64,000 nt of DNA, taken from positions 10,477,974 through 10,541,973 of the forward strand of contig CM030716.1 of assembly GCA_017979445.1 (NCBI GenBank), given 5' to 3'. Origin of the DNA: Akebia trifoliata. Taxonomy: Eukaryota; Streptophyta; Magnoliopsida; Ranunculales; Lardizabalaceae. The position numbers and the translations under genes were made by a program. Positions 36,090 to 48,400 of this stretch are shown here, in pieces (positions within the stretch are counted from its first letter, which is position 1; every line of letters begins with the position of its first letter). The notes below the pieces were generated by a model that made no database searches, was not told the DNA's origin, and saw nothing but the letters and a program-made list of their open reading frames with translations.

Positions 36090-36790
36090 CAATCAATATA
36101 TCTTTACTTTCCTTTCTTAAGGCCATAAAGTGACCTCTTAAATCTTCACACATCAGATTCTAAACCTTAATCACAAATCTTTGAGGTTGATCCATATAGA
36201 TTTTTTCGACTAGTTCTTTGTTTAGGAATGTTGTCTTTATATCCATTTGATGTGTTTTGAGGTTATAAATTGTAGCTATGGCTATTAATAATCTTATTGA
36301 AGTAATTCTAGTCACTGGCGAATAGGTATAAAAAGAGTCAAAACCTTCCTTTTGATGGTAATCTTTGGCTACAAGTCTCGTTTTAAACTTATCTATTGTG
36401 CCATTGGATTTTAGTTTATTTTTAAAAATTCATTTACAACATATAGGTTTGAAATCAAGAGGCAAATCTAGTAGTTCCCAAATTCTATTATTTAAAATAG
36501 ATTCAATTTCATTGTTAATAGTTTCCCTCTAGAAAGACATATCAGAGGAGGTCATTGCTTAATTAAAAGATTGAGGATCTTCTTTTATTAGGTAAGATAA
36601 AAAAAAAATTGGACCAAAATTAGAAGCTTTTCTAGGTCGTTTACTCCTAGAATTGATAGCACATTTTTTAGAGGAACATTTATCCTCTTCAGTCTTTCAC
36701 TAGTCTTATCTTTTAAGGGAAAGGTGTTTTCAAATATCTCTTGACTCAAGTATGTTGTTTTTCTCAATCAAATTATTTTTAGATTTAATT
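36090..36790 (-). pseudogene. Ty1/copia reverse-transcriptase fragment
   Basis: The minus strand encodes EAINNEIESI, WELLDLP, a GTIDKFKTRLVAK block, SPVTRITSIRLLIAIA and MDIKTTFLNKELVEKIYMDQ, which is the front half of a copia reverse transcriptase in correct order. The YVDD block is missing. Frames are broken. It begins about 120 bases past the stop codon of the seven-exon gene, in antisense, so it may overlap or lie near that gene's 3' end. Confidence 0.8.
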
Positions 36791-36799
36791 ACTTAGAAT

Positions 36800-38100
36800 C
36801 TGTAAGCATTACTGTTCTGAGCATATCTTATGAAAACATAGAGTCTGTTTTTTACAGAAGTCGGCTCAAGTTCTAGAAGTTGTATTTTGAAAGTAGAAGC
36901 CCAAAGTCTGAAAAGCCATACTTAGTAGAAGCTTGTTCATTATAGAAACGCATAAATTAGAAATTAATGTTCGTTTGATAGTTTTTTATTGTTGGAATCT
37001 CGTAAAATAATTAAAATACCCTTAATATTGACAATATACCTAGAATGTATAAAAAATGATCAGAACACCTTACTAAATATATAATTACACTATTAATATA
37101 TATAATAAGATTTATATTAAAAAAATTATAAAAATAATTATTTGAAAATGCTAAGAAATCTAGTCCATAAATTCATAAAGCAAATAACTAAACGGGATTG
37201 GAGAAAAATATCTCCTTCAATAGAGATAGTCAATTTTTTTTTTCTTTTTCTTAATAGTAAAAGGGTTGGGATTGGGAAGGTAAAGATGGGTTAAGGATAT
37301 TTGAAATCAAGACATGTGAACAACATTTCAGGCATCTTACCTACATGGTAACATGAACACATTAACACATTCTTCTACTATGCAACATGACAACCAAATG
37401 GGTCATGGGTCTAAACCACTGTAACCATAACTGCATAGTTTGCAAAATTGTTTCAAAATTTACGAGGTCCCCAAAGAATTTGCTAACTGTCTTGATAAAC
37501 CATATTGATATAAGAGAATATCGTACAACATAAATCATGTGTGATGAATGCTTTTTATGTAATTATCCTCCATAGATTTTAAAATTACCCAAAAATATTA
37601 GTCCTATCATGTGTGATGTATGAATATATTTGCGATTTTAGATTAGACGATCTGGGCCATTAAATTACAATCTTTACTTAATTCGAAGGGTTACCCTTAC
37701 TTCTGATGAGAAAGGAAGGAAACACAATCATGTATAAAATTTGCATCAGCCATCAAAATTGATAGTCAAGTCAGATCAGATGGTCAAATATCAACATACA
37801 CAAACTAATCATCCAGATCACAACAAAATACATGATTCCATGATTTATGTACTCAAAAAGATAATCACACATTCAATCTAATAAAATAACATTAGTAATC
37901 AAAAAAATCTTTTATTTAGTCAAAAAAATAATAATAAGAGAAAAATTAGAAGAAAAGGAAGAAATGAGGATCTTAATCGTATCGATGGCGTATTCAACGG
38001 AGATTGTAATTGATCTTTTGCTTTATCGGCTTTATCTTGATCGCGTCGATGACATATTCAATGAAAAAATGATAAGAAATTAAGTTTTCTGCTTCAATAG
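36800..38100. other. Gene-free AT-rich spacer between the beta-barrel-like and IDM3-like genes
   Basis: No supported gene. Two short related blocks with CGATGGCGTATTCAA and CGATGACATATTCAA, each followed by GAGATTGTAAT-type words, occur near 37,982-38,115. Confidence 0.4.
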
Positions 38101-38671
38101 AGATTGTAATCAATCGGTTTTAGAGGATTAGAGAGATGAGGTCTTTGAAGAAAAATATCTATGATTCTGTGCCCTTGCCACCTCAGCCGCATATAAAACG
38201 TGTGGATTTATCATGGCTCATCCTACATTCCTACTATCTTAGTCATCAAATGAAAGGGGCAGAGAGCCTTAATACCAAATCATTCCATCAAGGGGCCTTG
38301 AATAAAAAGGAGCCTCTTTTTTGTCCAAGAGATAAAGGGACCCCCTCCCCAATCCTGATATTTGGCTTTCCTGGAGATATTGCTTTAGCTTGGTGACTAA
38401 AATTCAAAAATATTTCGGCTCTCCCAGTGACACGTGGCCACAGAATGGTTCCCAGGATTTTGCTCTCTGACACAATTTTTCTAAAAAATATCTCAAATTC
38501 TGAATCTTAAAGCCCCTAAAAAAATCTCTCCAAATTTGTCTGGATTTGTCCTCAGTTTCCACCTCTAAAGCTTGTGCCACTCTCCCCCCCATTCATCAAC
38601 ACTTCCTCCAGTGTAAAAGCTCTGCTAAATTTAGCAGAGATTGTCTGGGTTGTCAATTTTGAGGGGTTAAG

Positions 38672-41600
38672 ATGGATAATCAGGTGGTGGTGAGAAGTAG
38701 GATGAACATAATTGTGGGTCACTTTGCTGGAACTGAGGATATATCAGCCACCCATGTCTTCCCTATGGTAATCCCATCCTCTCTCTTCTTAAAATTCCTC
38801 TTGAAAACTAGTAAATTTTTGCTTGGTTCTCTTTATTTAATTCATTTATTTATAACCAATTGAGATTTTATAATTGTAAGTTATGCCCGTTTGAGCTTCC
38901 CAAAAAATTGTTTTGTTTGTTTCATCACCATTTGCACCTGAAATTAGCTGCTATATGAGTTGGTTTCATGAATTATTCTGGTTTGGGCAAACTCTATTAT
39001 TATTACATGGTGTGCTTCAAATACCATTCTCAACAATTAATCTACTTACCCCCCTAAAAAATGGAAAATAAAATCTTCCTTTAAAGAATTTTTATTTTTA
39101 TTAGTATTTACTTTTTGGGTTATCTACATTAAGGCTATTGCTTGGTACCTCTGCAAAATCATCATAAAATATCAAGATTTTGCATTGGAGAAGAAGCTTG
39201 GGTGACAATAATCCCTGCAGTGCATTCAGGAGTTTTGGTGGTTTGCAAAGTTTTGTGGGCAGTGGGGGGAAGGAAATTGTTATAATTTACAGTTGGCAAC
39301 CAAAATGTTTTGTTGAGAACCTTAATGATTGCAAATTTTATAATTGTAATCTTTGGTAATGTAATTTAGTTGATGATTTGCTTTGGCTCCTTTTGTGGTA
39401 TGGTCTTTCTTAGGAAATCTATAATCATTGTTTCAAAAATGCTCACTAGCATGCCAGTAGATAAGCATATAACCATGTTATTTTTATCAATGGGTTGGTA
39501 TTTTGTTGGCTCACTTTCTCTCTCCTCTCCCTTACTTTCAAAATGGTGTATTCTTCATGGATGATGAAACACTAACCCTTTAATTGTTGGGTGGAGATAG
39601 AGTGCCAAGAGTTCCTATTTCAATTAGGTTTTTCCTATTTCATCTTGGAATTTTGGGTTCAAGTGAAACTTTAATAACTGGGATTCATTGGGTAGAGGAT
39701 CAAAGGATTTGGCCATGTAACTGAGATGCCAAGTTTTCTATCAATTACCTGTATTCTGCTTCTGAGGGGTTTGGGGATTCTGCTTTTCCTGCTTTCGCGA
39801 TTTGGGTCTTTAAAATTCCATTGAAAGTTCGCCTTTATTTGTTTGGACTGCTGGTTTGGATAAACTCATAGCCTTGGATCATGTTAGATTGAGGGCCATT
39901 ATCTTTTTTTGGTTTTTTTCGCTTCATGTGTAAATCTAACAAGAAATCTATGAATCATTCCACTTTTCCAAACCTCTTGGTGTTTTCCTTCTTCTCTAAT
40001 TCACTTTTCCAAAGTTGGAAGTCCACTATCATGGTTGATTGTGAGAGGGTCTTATGGAAGCTTATTCATTTTGCGATTTGTTGGGGCCTGTGGAAGGAGA
40101 GGGATGCCATAATCTTTGAAGGAAATGAGCAATTCTTGCTGGAGGTCAGCCTTATTGTTTTGGGTTCTATGGGTGTTTCCTGTTTAGGGAGTTTAGAGGT
40201 GTCTTTTTTGAGGATGGCATATGGTGCGTAAAGGTAGCATCTAGTGTTGTTTTGTTCCCTCTTTGGAGGCGATCTCGTCCTCCCTTTCAATAAAATTTCA
40301 TTTATTAAAAAAAAGTGTGAATAATAGAAACCTTTTATTTCCCATAATATTAACTTGTACTAGAATTTCCATTATGATTGCAATTTAGAGAATCCAGTAT
40401 TTTTAAAAACCTAAATCATGTGGGTTACACCATTAAAAAAAAAAAAAAATCTAACAATCGAAGTTTTATAGTGCTTTAAATTTTGATAACATATTATTAA
40501 AACTAAAGCAAGATGTATTGTGATATGTAGAAACTCGAGAAAAGAAAATGAACATCTATTAAGTAGATTGGCTTAATGATTTCATAATGACCAAGTTTAA
40601 TAGGATGCTAATACTGAGGTATAAATATTTTTTTTTAACTGACTTGGATGATATTTAACATTTGATTTTCTGGACTCAGAACTGCAGTAGCAACATAAAC
40701 TCAGTGATCCGAAGGTGTGACAATAGGATGTTCTTTGCACGACAAGGATCCATCTCTCAAGCTTGCTTCATGAGACAGGTTTCAATTAAAGAGGTCCACA
40801 ATCTCTTATCACTTTTATTTAGTTTTGTTTACAAGTTGACTCGTCCTCCCGGTTCTGATTCTGTGCTCCCTTTTTTTGTTTTTCAGAATTTTGGAGAAAA
40901 TAACTCGTTTCATTCCGGTGTTCCTCCTAATTCATCTGGCCCTATGTGTGAAAACTCCTCTTGTAATATTTCCAGGGTGCCCATGTTTGCTAGACCTGCT
41001 CCGATGATACCTGAGCAAAAGATTATAGAACAACAATCGCCTGTGAAGCAAGAATGTAAATTATCCATGACCGAGCCCCCTAAGTTTTCTAGGCCAAATA
41101 GAGGATTGGGTGAACAAAAGCAGATTTTCTCCAAGAAAACAGGTATACTTTTTGACACACAATCTGTAATGCTTTTGCTTCCTATTTTGTCTTTCTTTTA
41201 TTTATTTTTATTTAATTTTTAAATTTCTTCTTGAATTAGCAATCAATAGAAATTCAAAATTTCAGTTTTCAACCTGAAACAATTATGGTCTTTAGACTTC
41301 ACTATGACAAGTGGAAGAATAATCAAAGTGATATGGGATTTGTGGCTGTGTATTTTAATTTTTCCATAGTTACAAGATAACATTAAGCATAGATAAATGT
41401 GTGAAACAATGAAACAGTAAATAGAACAAAAAAATAAATCACACGTACAAGGATTTTTCGTGGTTCGGCAGTGAGCCAACGTCTTCAGATGAGAACAAGA
41501 ACAACCACTACTTTCTTTGCTTGAATTTTTACAGCCCTAGAGATCTATGTTTATAAAACCCTGAGTTGCTACATGCATCTATCTCCCCAAAAATAGAAAA

Positions 41601-43309
41601 CCCCCAATTAGAAAAAAAAAAAAAAAAAAAAAAAACCCCTTGAGAAAGTATTTCATAATTCCCTTTTAGTAACCCTAAAAATAAAACCCCCCAAAAATAG
41701 AATACAAGACATTTTACTCAACAAAATGGTCATAGAAAAGTTTATTTGGTTTCTAGTTTGAGTCGTGCTGGGGTGACCACAAGATTGTACCTCATATTGC
41801 GCATCCTGACGTGAAAGTGTGTAGGAACCACACATGCTTTTTGACTCATATCTCAATGACAAAATCTATGGTTCTTACACACTTTCACGTCAGGATGTGT
41901 GATGTGAGGTACAATCTTGAGATCACTTCAGCCTTATCCTTCTAGTTTCCGTTACAAAGTAAGTTTAATTTAGTTTTCAATGAGAATATGGTTTTGTAAT
42001 GGAAGTAAGCTTGAGATCAGTAACTAGATCCAACATTTTTATGTTGAGTGCAGATATCGAGTGGTCTCCTCGAATGGATGTTGCAGAGTTCGGGTGTAAC
42101 TATGTCATGACAGTAGAGCTTCCTGGTGTTAGTATTAATAACATCAGAATAGAGGTCGATGAACGAAAGTAAGATATGTTTGAGAAATTCTGTCTACAAT
42201 CCCAGCTTGTTTTCTCCCAAATATTGCACTTAATAAGGCTTGGACCGAGGTCTGAAACATCATGAAACATTAACACTAGTTGTCTCTCACTCCTCTTGGC
42301 TCACTGTTCTTGACATAAAACTGAATTTTGGGTGAACAAAGTTGGACTCCAATTTTGGGACCTTAAACCATGTTTTTATTTTTTTTTTTTGAACTTTACC
42401 TAATCAACCTTCCATTTTCTCAGCTTGATCGTGACTGGTAAACGCTCGATTAATTGGTGGCAAGTGGCAAGTGGTTCTGAAGATTCGATCACAGCATATC
42501 ACAAGAGGGAGATCGTACAAGGCCCATACCGGGTTGTTTGGCCACTACCGAGTAATGTGAATAAGGACAGTGTCTCGGCTGAGTTTTTGTAAGTCATTGC
42601 TCCCTATTATATTCCTCAAGATTGATTTCTTATGTTATGCCTTCAAGTAGTGTTGCTTCTCATGTTTTAAGGTAGCATAAACTTTAACTTTTGTTAATCG
42701 TAACTCTCCTTCCATGGATTTTTTGGAGAATTCAACAAAAACAAGTGCCCAACACATTAGTTAGTAGAAATTTTGGAGTGATTGTACTTTTTTATATTCT
42801 ACACATCCCACATTTTCTTGCAATCATGGTTCAAAGTTTCGTTCTGTTTTGAAATATTTATATGAATCATTTTGGTTTCACCTGAGATTGGAATGAAACA
42901 TTGAACCCAAAACATGCAATGTTTTGATCAAAATCGTTTGGATTTTTCTCTTTCTCGAAACATTACCTTTGAGATCAGATTTTAAACTTCGCTTCCAAAG
43001 TTGGCTACTGTCAGAATGCCAATTTGCCACTGTAGCTGCTCCCCTTTTGGTTTATTTATAATTTTATTAATTGGTCTGTCAAAAGATTAAAAAAATGGTC
43101 TCAAGTATTGTTCAATCTTGCATTTGGAGTTCTTATTCAAGCTGAGCTAAAACAATCTTTTTTACCCCTTTTAGCTGCAATTGGTATGTATGTGTTTTGA
43201 ATACAGGACTGTGTGTATTTTCATTTGTTTCTTTGATGGATATACTTAACCAAGTGGGTGGTGTTGGTGCAGGAATGGATTCCTACAGGTCACTCTTCCT
43301 AAAATTTGA
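38672..43309 (+). CDS. IDM3: HSP20/alpha-crystallin-domain protein, IDM3-like, 6 exons
   Basis: Exons: 38672-38767, 40680-40778, 40887-41142, 42054-42168, 42424-42588, 43273-43309. All borders are GT-AG and phases join to 255 residues. Residues 1-65 include MDNQVVVRSRMNIIVGH and RQGSISQACFMRQ. Residues 66-150 are polar and probably disordered. Residues 151-255 form an alpha-crystallin domain: DIEWSPRMDVAEFGCNYVM, VELPGVSINNIRIEV, NLIVTGKR and the end NGFLQVTLPKI, matching the family's G-x-L...PK motif. The N-terminal extension and the W-rich insert (INWWQVASGSE) differ from heat-induced HSP20s and match what I recall of IDM3, a partner of IDM1, IDM2 and MBD7 in ROS1-dependent DNA demethylation. 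Orthology is probable, not proven. A LINE end sits in intron 1 and a hairpin repeat in intron 3. Confidence 0.8.
39540..40315 (+). mobile_element. LINE 3' end, copy d (intron 1 of IDM3-like gene)
   Basis: Broken ORF2 end: FAIWVFKIPLKVRLYLFG-like (zf-RVT start), then CERVLWKLIHFAICWGLWKE with RDAIIFEGN, the usual W-x-I-W-x-E-R-N block in decayed form. It ends CAATAAAATTTCATTTATT plus an A-run at 40,307-40,314. Same strand as the host gene; the start of the insert is not resolved. Confidence 0.75.
41611..41634 (+). repeat. Poly(A) tract in intron 3 of IDM3-like gene
   Basis: An A-run of about 24 bases, flanked by CCCCAATTAG and CCCCTTGAG. It may mark the tail of a retroposed sequence beginning upstream near 41,440. 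Confidence 0.7.
41773..41926. repeat. Hairpin repeat with about 60-bp arms in intron 3 of IDM3-like gene
   Basis: The left arm (41,773-41,835) and right arm (41,865-41,926) are inverted copies, both holding AAGATTGTACCTCA and CATCCTGACGTGAAAGTGTG on one or other strand, with only a few mismatches and a loop of about 30 bases. The ends are GTGACC/GTGATC. It is a foldback or MITE-like insertion; no coding. Confidence 0.85.
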
Positions 43310-43696
43310 GAATTAAGGGTGGACATGTACCTGTACGTGTAGGGTGTGTTATAATACTATTGTATCAGTGGGTTTTTTAGACCCAAGCGGGGTAGGAACC
43401 ACCTCCTCTAGAGGCAAAGATAAGCCATTGAAGCGAATGAACATCCATCCTTTTCTATTTTCATCTCTCCATAGTTTATAGATATATATTATATGTAGAA
43501 AGGATGCAAGAGACCATGAATGGATGATGAAGATATGAGATTATTAACAGCTAAAGTGGTATAAGATGTTAATAATGCATGAATGTATAAATTATGATTC
43601 CATTATCGCTTTTAATTCTTGCATTGCGGTTATGTTCTTCGCTTGAATGGATGTTAATAATTTATAAACTATGGATTTTCATAAGAGTGACGTTGG
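43310..43696. other. 3' flank of the IDM3-like gene
   Basis: Expected 3' UTR and polyadenylation region. Nothing else was recognised before the hairpin at 43,697. Confidence 0.4.
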
Positions 43697-43812
43697 TCTT
43701 TGTATGCTCTCGGATGTGACAGTGCATAGAACCATAGATCTTTTTCTTCGGGATACACAAGGGAAAAAGATCTATGGGTCCAATCATATGCCACATCGGA
43801 GAGCGTACAAAG
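43697..43812. repeat. Hairpin repeat with about 52-bp arms, downstream of IDM3-like gene
   Basis: CTTTGTATGCTCTCGGATGT at the left pairs with ACATCGGAGAGCGTACAAAG at the right, and CATAGATCTTTTTC with GAAAAAGATCTATG. The loop is about ten bases (TCGGGATACACAA region). Arms hold a bulged centre (CAGTGCATAGAAC versus CAATCATATGC). This is a foldback element or MIR-like hairpin. No coding. Confidence 0.85.
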
Positions 43813-44964
43813 TGCGTCAGTTTTTCACTAGTCTTTGAGTAATACATCTTTGTATTAGTTTCATAGAATCTTTCAATTTGTATGCAAGTCATTTGTATAA
43901 GGAAGATAAAAATGTTAAGAAGAGTGAGTAAAAAACAGACTGAAATGATACATTGTGCATATGGTTTGGAAAGTCGAGTTTCTTGCTTTTCTTTTAATCA
44001 AAGCTGAACAAAGATTTTAAGGGGGTTTCTTTTTCGGATTTTGTATTCATTATGTACTTCATGAGTTGTTGAGGGCTTTTGTTTTTTTTGCTTTGTTTTG
44101 TTTTGCTTTTCCTCTTTAATTATTTTTATTTCTTCTTTTTAATGGAAACTTCACACTTACAAAAATAAATCTGGATAGTATCGAGTTGATTATATCCAAT
44201 TATCCAACTGAATTGTAGCTTTTTAAATTGATACACATTTAGTATGATGGGTGTTAAAAATAAGTCAGATATGGGTTGCGTGGGCACTCGAATATGGTAA
44301 GGATCTCAAGTCATGAGTCATATGTAATCTCTTATTGTGTCATCCTCACTATCATCAAAGCTTCAACCTAAAGTTTCAGGTCACTAAACGAAGCACATTC
44401 CTCCATTAAATAAAACAGAAGGAAAAAAGATAATCTCTTCCTCCTAGTTTGTTAATTTTATGATTTACAACTAGTAGATGGTACATTTCCTACATATCAA
44501 CTCGTATTTGGTACGATGCATTAAGTCAACAACTTTGATTAAATCTATGGTAGAGTCAAAGTCTTATCAATACAAGGTGAGGGTTGGCATGTTCAACAAA
44601 AGACAAGACCAATTGAAACTCCAATTAGAAGAACTATTCAAATGTTACAAAAGAATAATATGAAAATCCAAAAGAACACAGAAAGAAATGATTTAGGAGA
44701 CGTGAATTCTGTTAAGAAGAGACGAATAGAAAGGAAAGATTGTTAATAAGAGACGACTTGGCTTTAAATGTAGTAGAAAGGAAAGAATAGGGTTCGTATA
44801 GCCCCAAATCTTTGATACAAGGCTTTGGGGCCTATTGTAATCATGTACCCATACTTTAATTCCATAGGAGTTGCTTAATAGAGACATTTATTTGATGTCT
44901 GCAATATGTTGACAAAATTCTTTACTTTCATGTTTTCCGAACCATGTTCATACCCAACCATCTC

Positions 44965-45240
44965 TTAGATGGCTGCTGTAACGCTCCAAACTCACACTTG
45001 TACAATATTATTTGCTTTGGACCAAAGCCTTCTCGACTCTATTGCGTGACATACTATATAGGATCGAATGTCTTTATTACCCAGTCTCTGAACATTCTCA
45101 TGTCCGATGTAGGACTAATCTAACTCCTCCCTACCAGTCTACCCTGCAATGTGACAACTCCACTTTGACCCCACGGTCTCCACAGCCCTTTCCCCATTCA
45201 GCCAATGACACACCAGCGAGGTCGTATGAAAGTTAGGTTC
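44965..45240. repeat. LTR-like or TRIM-like fragment
   Basis: TGTAACGCTCCAAACTCACA and ATGTCCGATGTAGGACTAAT are words common in plant LTRs (the second is the reverse of TAGTCCTACATCGGACAT). No mate was found, so a solo LTR or TRIM piece is likely. The rest of 43,813-44,964 and 45,241-45,418 shows no gene. Confidence 0.45.
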
Positions 45241-45418
45241 TCTTCAACATCCATTAAATGATAAAATAATTTAATGCGTCAGAAGTCTCCATGTGTATTC
45301 ACTCATGAAAGACAAGGGATACTTCTAGAAGTTAGGGTGCCATACCAATGTTTTAGGCAATGTTGATTAGTAAATATGCTGCATCTTTATCATCTCATCA
45401 AGTTCTGGACATCTGGTT

Positions 45419-48400
45419 TCAACTATTTACAACCTGGGATACAGTGCTTTGAGGAGCATTGCTGTTAGCAGAGCCATCACTCGGCCTTGCTCTCGGAATA
45501 AGAATATGCCTACAACAAGCTAATATTAATAGTAACTCCATCACAAATACCACCATACTTAACCAGATAAATATTGTTTTCCTCCAGAACCAAAGAATTC
45601 TTTTAAATAGAGGGAGTTCAGACTGAAGCACCAGTGATGCAGCATAGATCTCAGGTATGCCAGCACCAGACCTGTATTCAGCTCGTTGTTCAAGGATCAC
45701 GCGTAAGCACGAAGTTGGCTTATATCCTTCAGTAAAGCCTCTCATTTTTAGCTTGACAACTTGGGCCTCGGATGAATAGCCAGCAAGGAGAGGCACGCTC
45801 TTAAGGAATGTCTCCAGATAACTGATAAGATGACTTTTAAATCGTAGCATGCATGGATGTCTTGAACTTGCAGTGACTTCGCCATTTTCAGATAAGAAGT
45901 CCGCCCTTACCTTCGGGCACAAATAATTGTAGATGAGTTGCAACTCAAACCATTGATAACAAAAATATATTAAATCATAGAACATAAAGGTTGTAATAAG
46001 GCATAGCAACTAAGTAGTTTCACAGAAAGAAAGATCAATATAGATACGTTCTATCACCAATGAATAAAAAAGTGCTGAATAGACTAGGAAATGAAAGGGC
46101 ATTCCATTAAAATACCCATTGTTTAAATAATTTAAAATTTCCTCACTAAAACTACAATTGAAACCCAATTACATTATCATCATCATCTTCCGCTTCGTGT
46201 TTGGGAGGAGACTAATGTAAATGTAATCAGATTTACTTCTGACCATAATGTAATCCAATTGCTCAACCTCATGGAAGCATTTTCAAGGGAGGAAAATTAA
46301 CAATTTCGAAATTCACTTTGGCTTGTATCACCTTTTTTCCATGCCTAAAAGCATAGAATTGCAGATGGACAAACACTTCTAAGACTTTTTATGGGAGAAT
46401 AAGGATGGTAACAAAAATTTCATCTTGTGGAATAGATGATAATTTGCTTACCCAAAATAATGGAGGCTTGGGTCTTTATGCTATTGAGATTGACGAACAT
46501 AGATAGCCTTTCATGGGAAATGGCTATAGAGATTTGGCACTGAATCCAAGTCTTTCTGATGGAGGGTTATTGTAGAGAAATTCGGTAAAAAAGCCTTAGA
46601 TTGAGAGATCGGAGAAGAAAGTCCTATCGTCATGCAGTATGGAAAGATATCCTTAAAGTGCTTCCTAACTTCTGTAAAAGAGTTTTGCTTTCAATGTGGC
46701 AAGGGAACTCAGGTCCAATTCTGGGAGGATCGTTGGTGTGCCTCATCTCCCCTCTGTTACCAATATCCAAACCTATACCCAATCTCCTCGAAGATATTGC
46801 CTGTCATCAATTGCAAGCATCAGACTAGGATTGCTCCATATGGGGATTTTGGCTTGAGGAGAAGCATTAATGATTGGGGGGTTGAATTTATCGCTTCCCT
46901 TTGCAGACACCTCGAGTCCCTTACCTTCAATCCATTGGAAGAAGACCATTAGGCTTGAATTGACATTCAAGCAAAAATCTTCTAGATCAAATCATTCAAT
47001 CCTTCTCTCACAAAAGCTTCATATTTGGAGTCATGCATTGATGGTTGGGATCCTAGAGTTTGTCCAAGTTCTTAATCTTTATTTTTATTTTCATTTGGTC
47101 TATTGCTTGAGGTTAAATCTTAAATTCGGAGAAATCATTGCGTGGTTGTCATCTCACCTCTAATAATTTCTGTGTTCTTTGTGAGCCTAATAGAAAATCA
47201 GTTAGCCACCTGCTTCTCCATTGTTCTTTCTCATAGAAGGTTTGGTCTCATTTCTTTCTTTGTTTAAAGGTTTCTTGATTTTTCCATGCTCCATTATCTT
47301 GCCGTTGTATAACTAGCAGATCGATTGCTTTTCTCTCAAAAAGAGGATTATTTGGTTCCTAACCCCTTTGCAGTGTTGGAGTATTTGGAAGGAGAGTAAA
47401 ATGGTCTTTGAAGAAAGAAACCGGTCTTTGCAAGAGGTTAACATTGATGTGAGGAGTTTTCTATTTTTTTATTGACTACTGTCTAAGGATGTTTTCTTTG
47501 GAGAACTTCCTTTTAGGTGGCATATGCTTCATAAAGCAGGAGATTAGTTGTGGTCGGCTTTCTCCCCCTCTTCTCATGTTACACTATTGGTAGATCTTTC
47601 CAACCTCCATCTTCTATTATAAAATCACTTTATCTCCAAATATATATATATATATGGACAACGTTTGGTTGCCAAAATGGAAGCCAAAGTTTTGTTCTAT
47701 ATGGGCAAGTTTCAGAATCGGCTGATTTTTTGTGAGGATGATCTCCTCACCATAGAGACCACCCTCGCCAAAAATCAGCTCATTCTGAAACTTTTAGCCC
47801 ATATAGGACAAAACACTTTGGCTAAGATTTTGGTTGTTGAACCTGATATATATATAAAGCCACATGATACACCAGCCAGTAATGACAACCATTAGATTTT
47901 GAATTACCTAAATTACCATAAAATCTCATAAATGACAGAAAAATAACATATTGGAACAAAATTCAACTAAGAGTTAGCCTACAAAAGCACAATTTTCACA
48001 TAGTAAACTCTAAAAAATATTAACAAATTTATGCAAAGGAATACCTGGAAGATCCCAAGGTTCCTATTGTACTCTGACTCCGGTAGCGTTAATGAGATAG
48101 TGAGCTGCAATTTATGATTAAGCGGAATAACACGTGATCCTACATTCTTTCCAACTTCACCCTTCACTTTAAAATTCAAACTATTAGAGACACCAGAGCA
48201 GGACATAATAGGGATGAAAGCAACTGGACTAGTCTTGGTGTAATCAAAATTCAAAGTCTCGGTCATCTGAATTGGTTCCTCTACTATGTATCTCATAATT
48301 ACACGACCTATTACGAACCCCATTATCAGAAAACCAGACAACACGAAACAAACATAAACCGACCACAATAATCCCCACCCGAACCTCAACGCCAAGTTCC

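Noticed and set aside
41440..41560. ACGTACAAGGATTTTTCGTGGTTCGGC motif as a named element end
   Set aside because: The CGTGGTTCGGC word looks familiar from plant repeats, but I could not assign a family or define ends.
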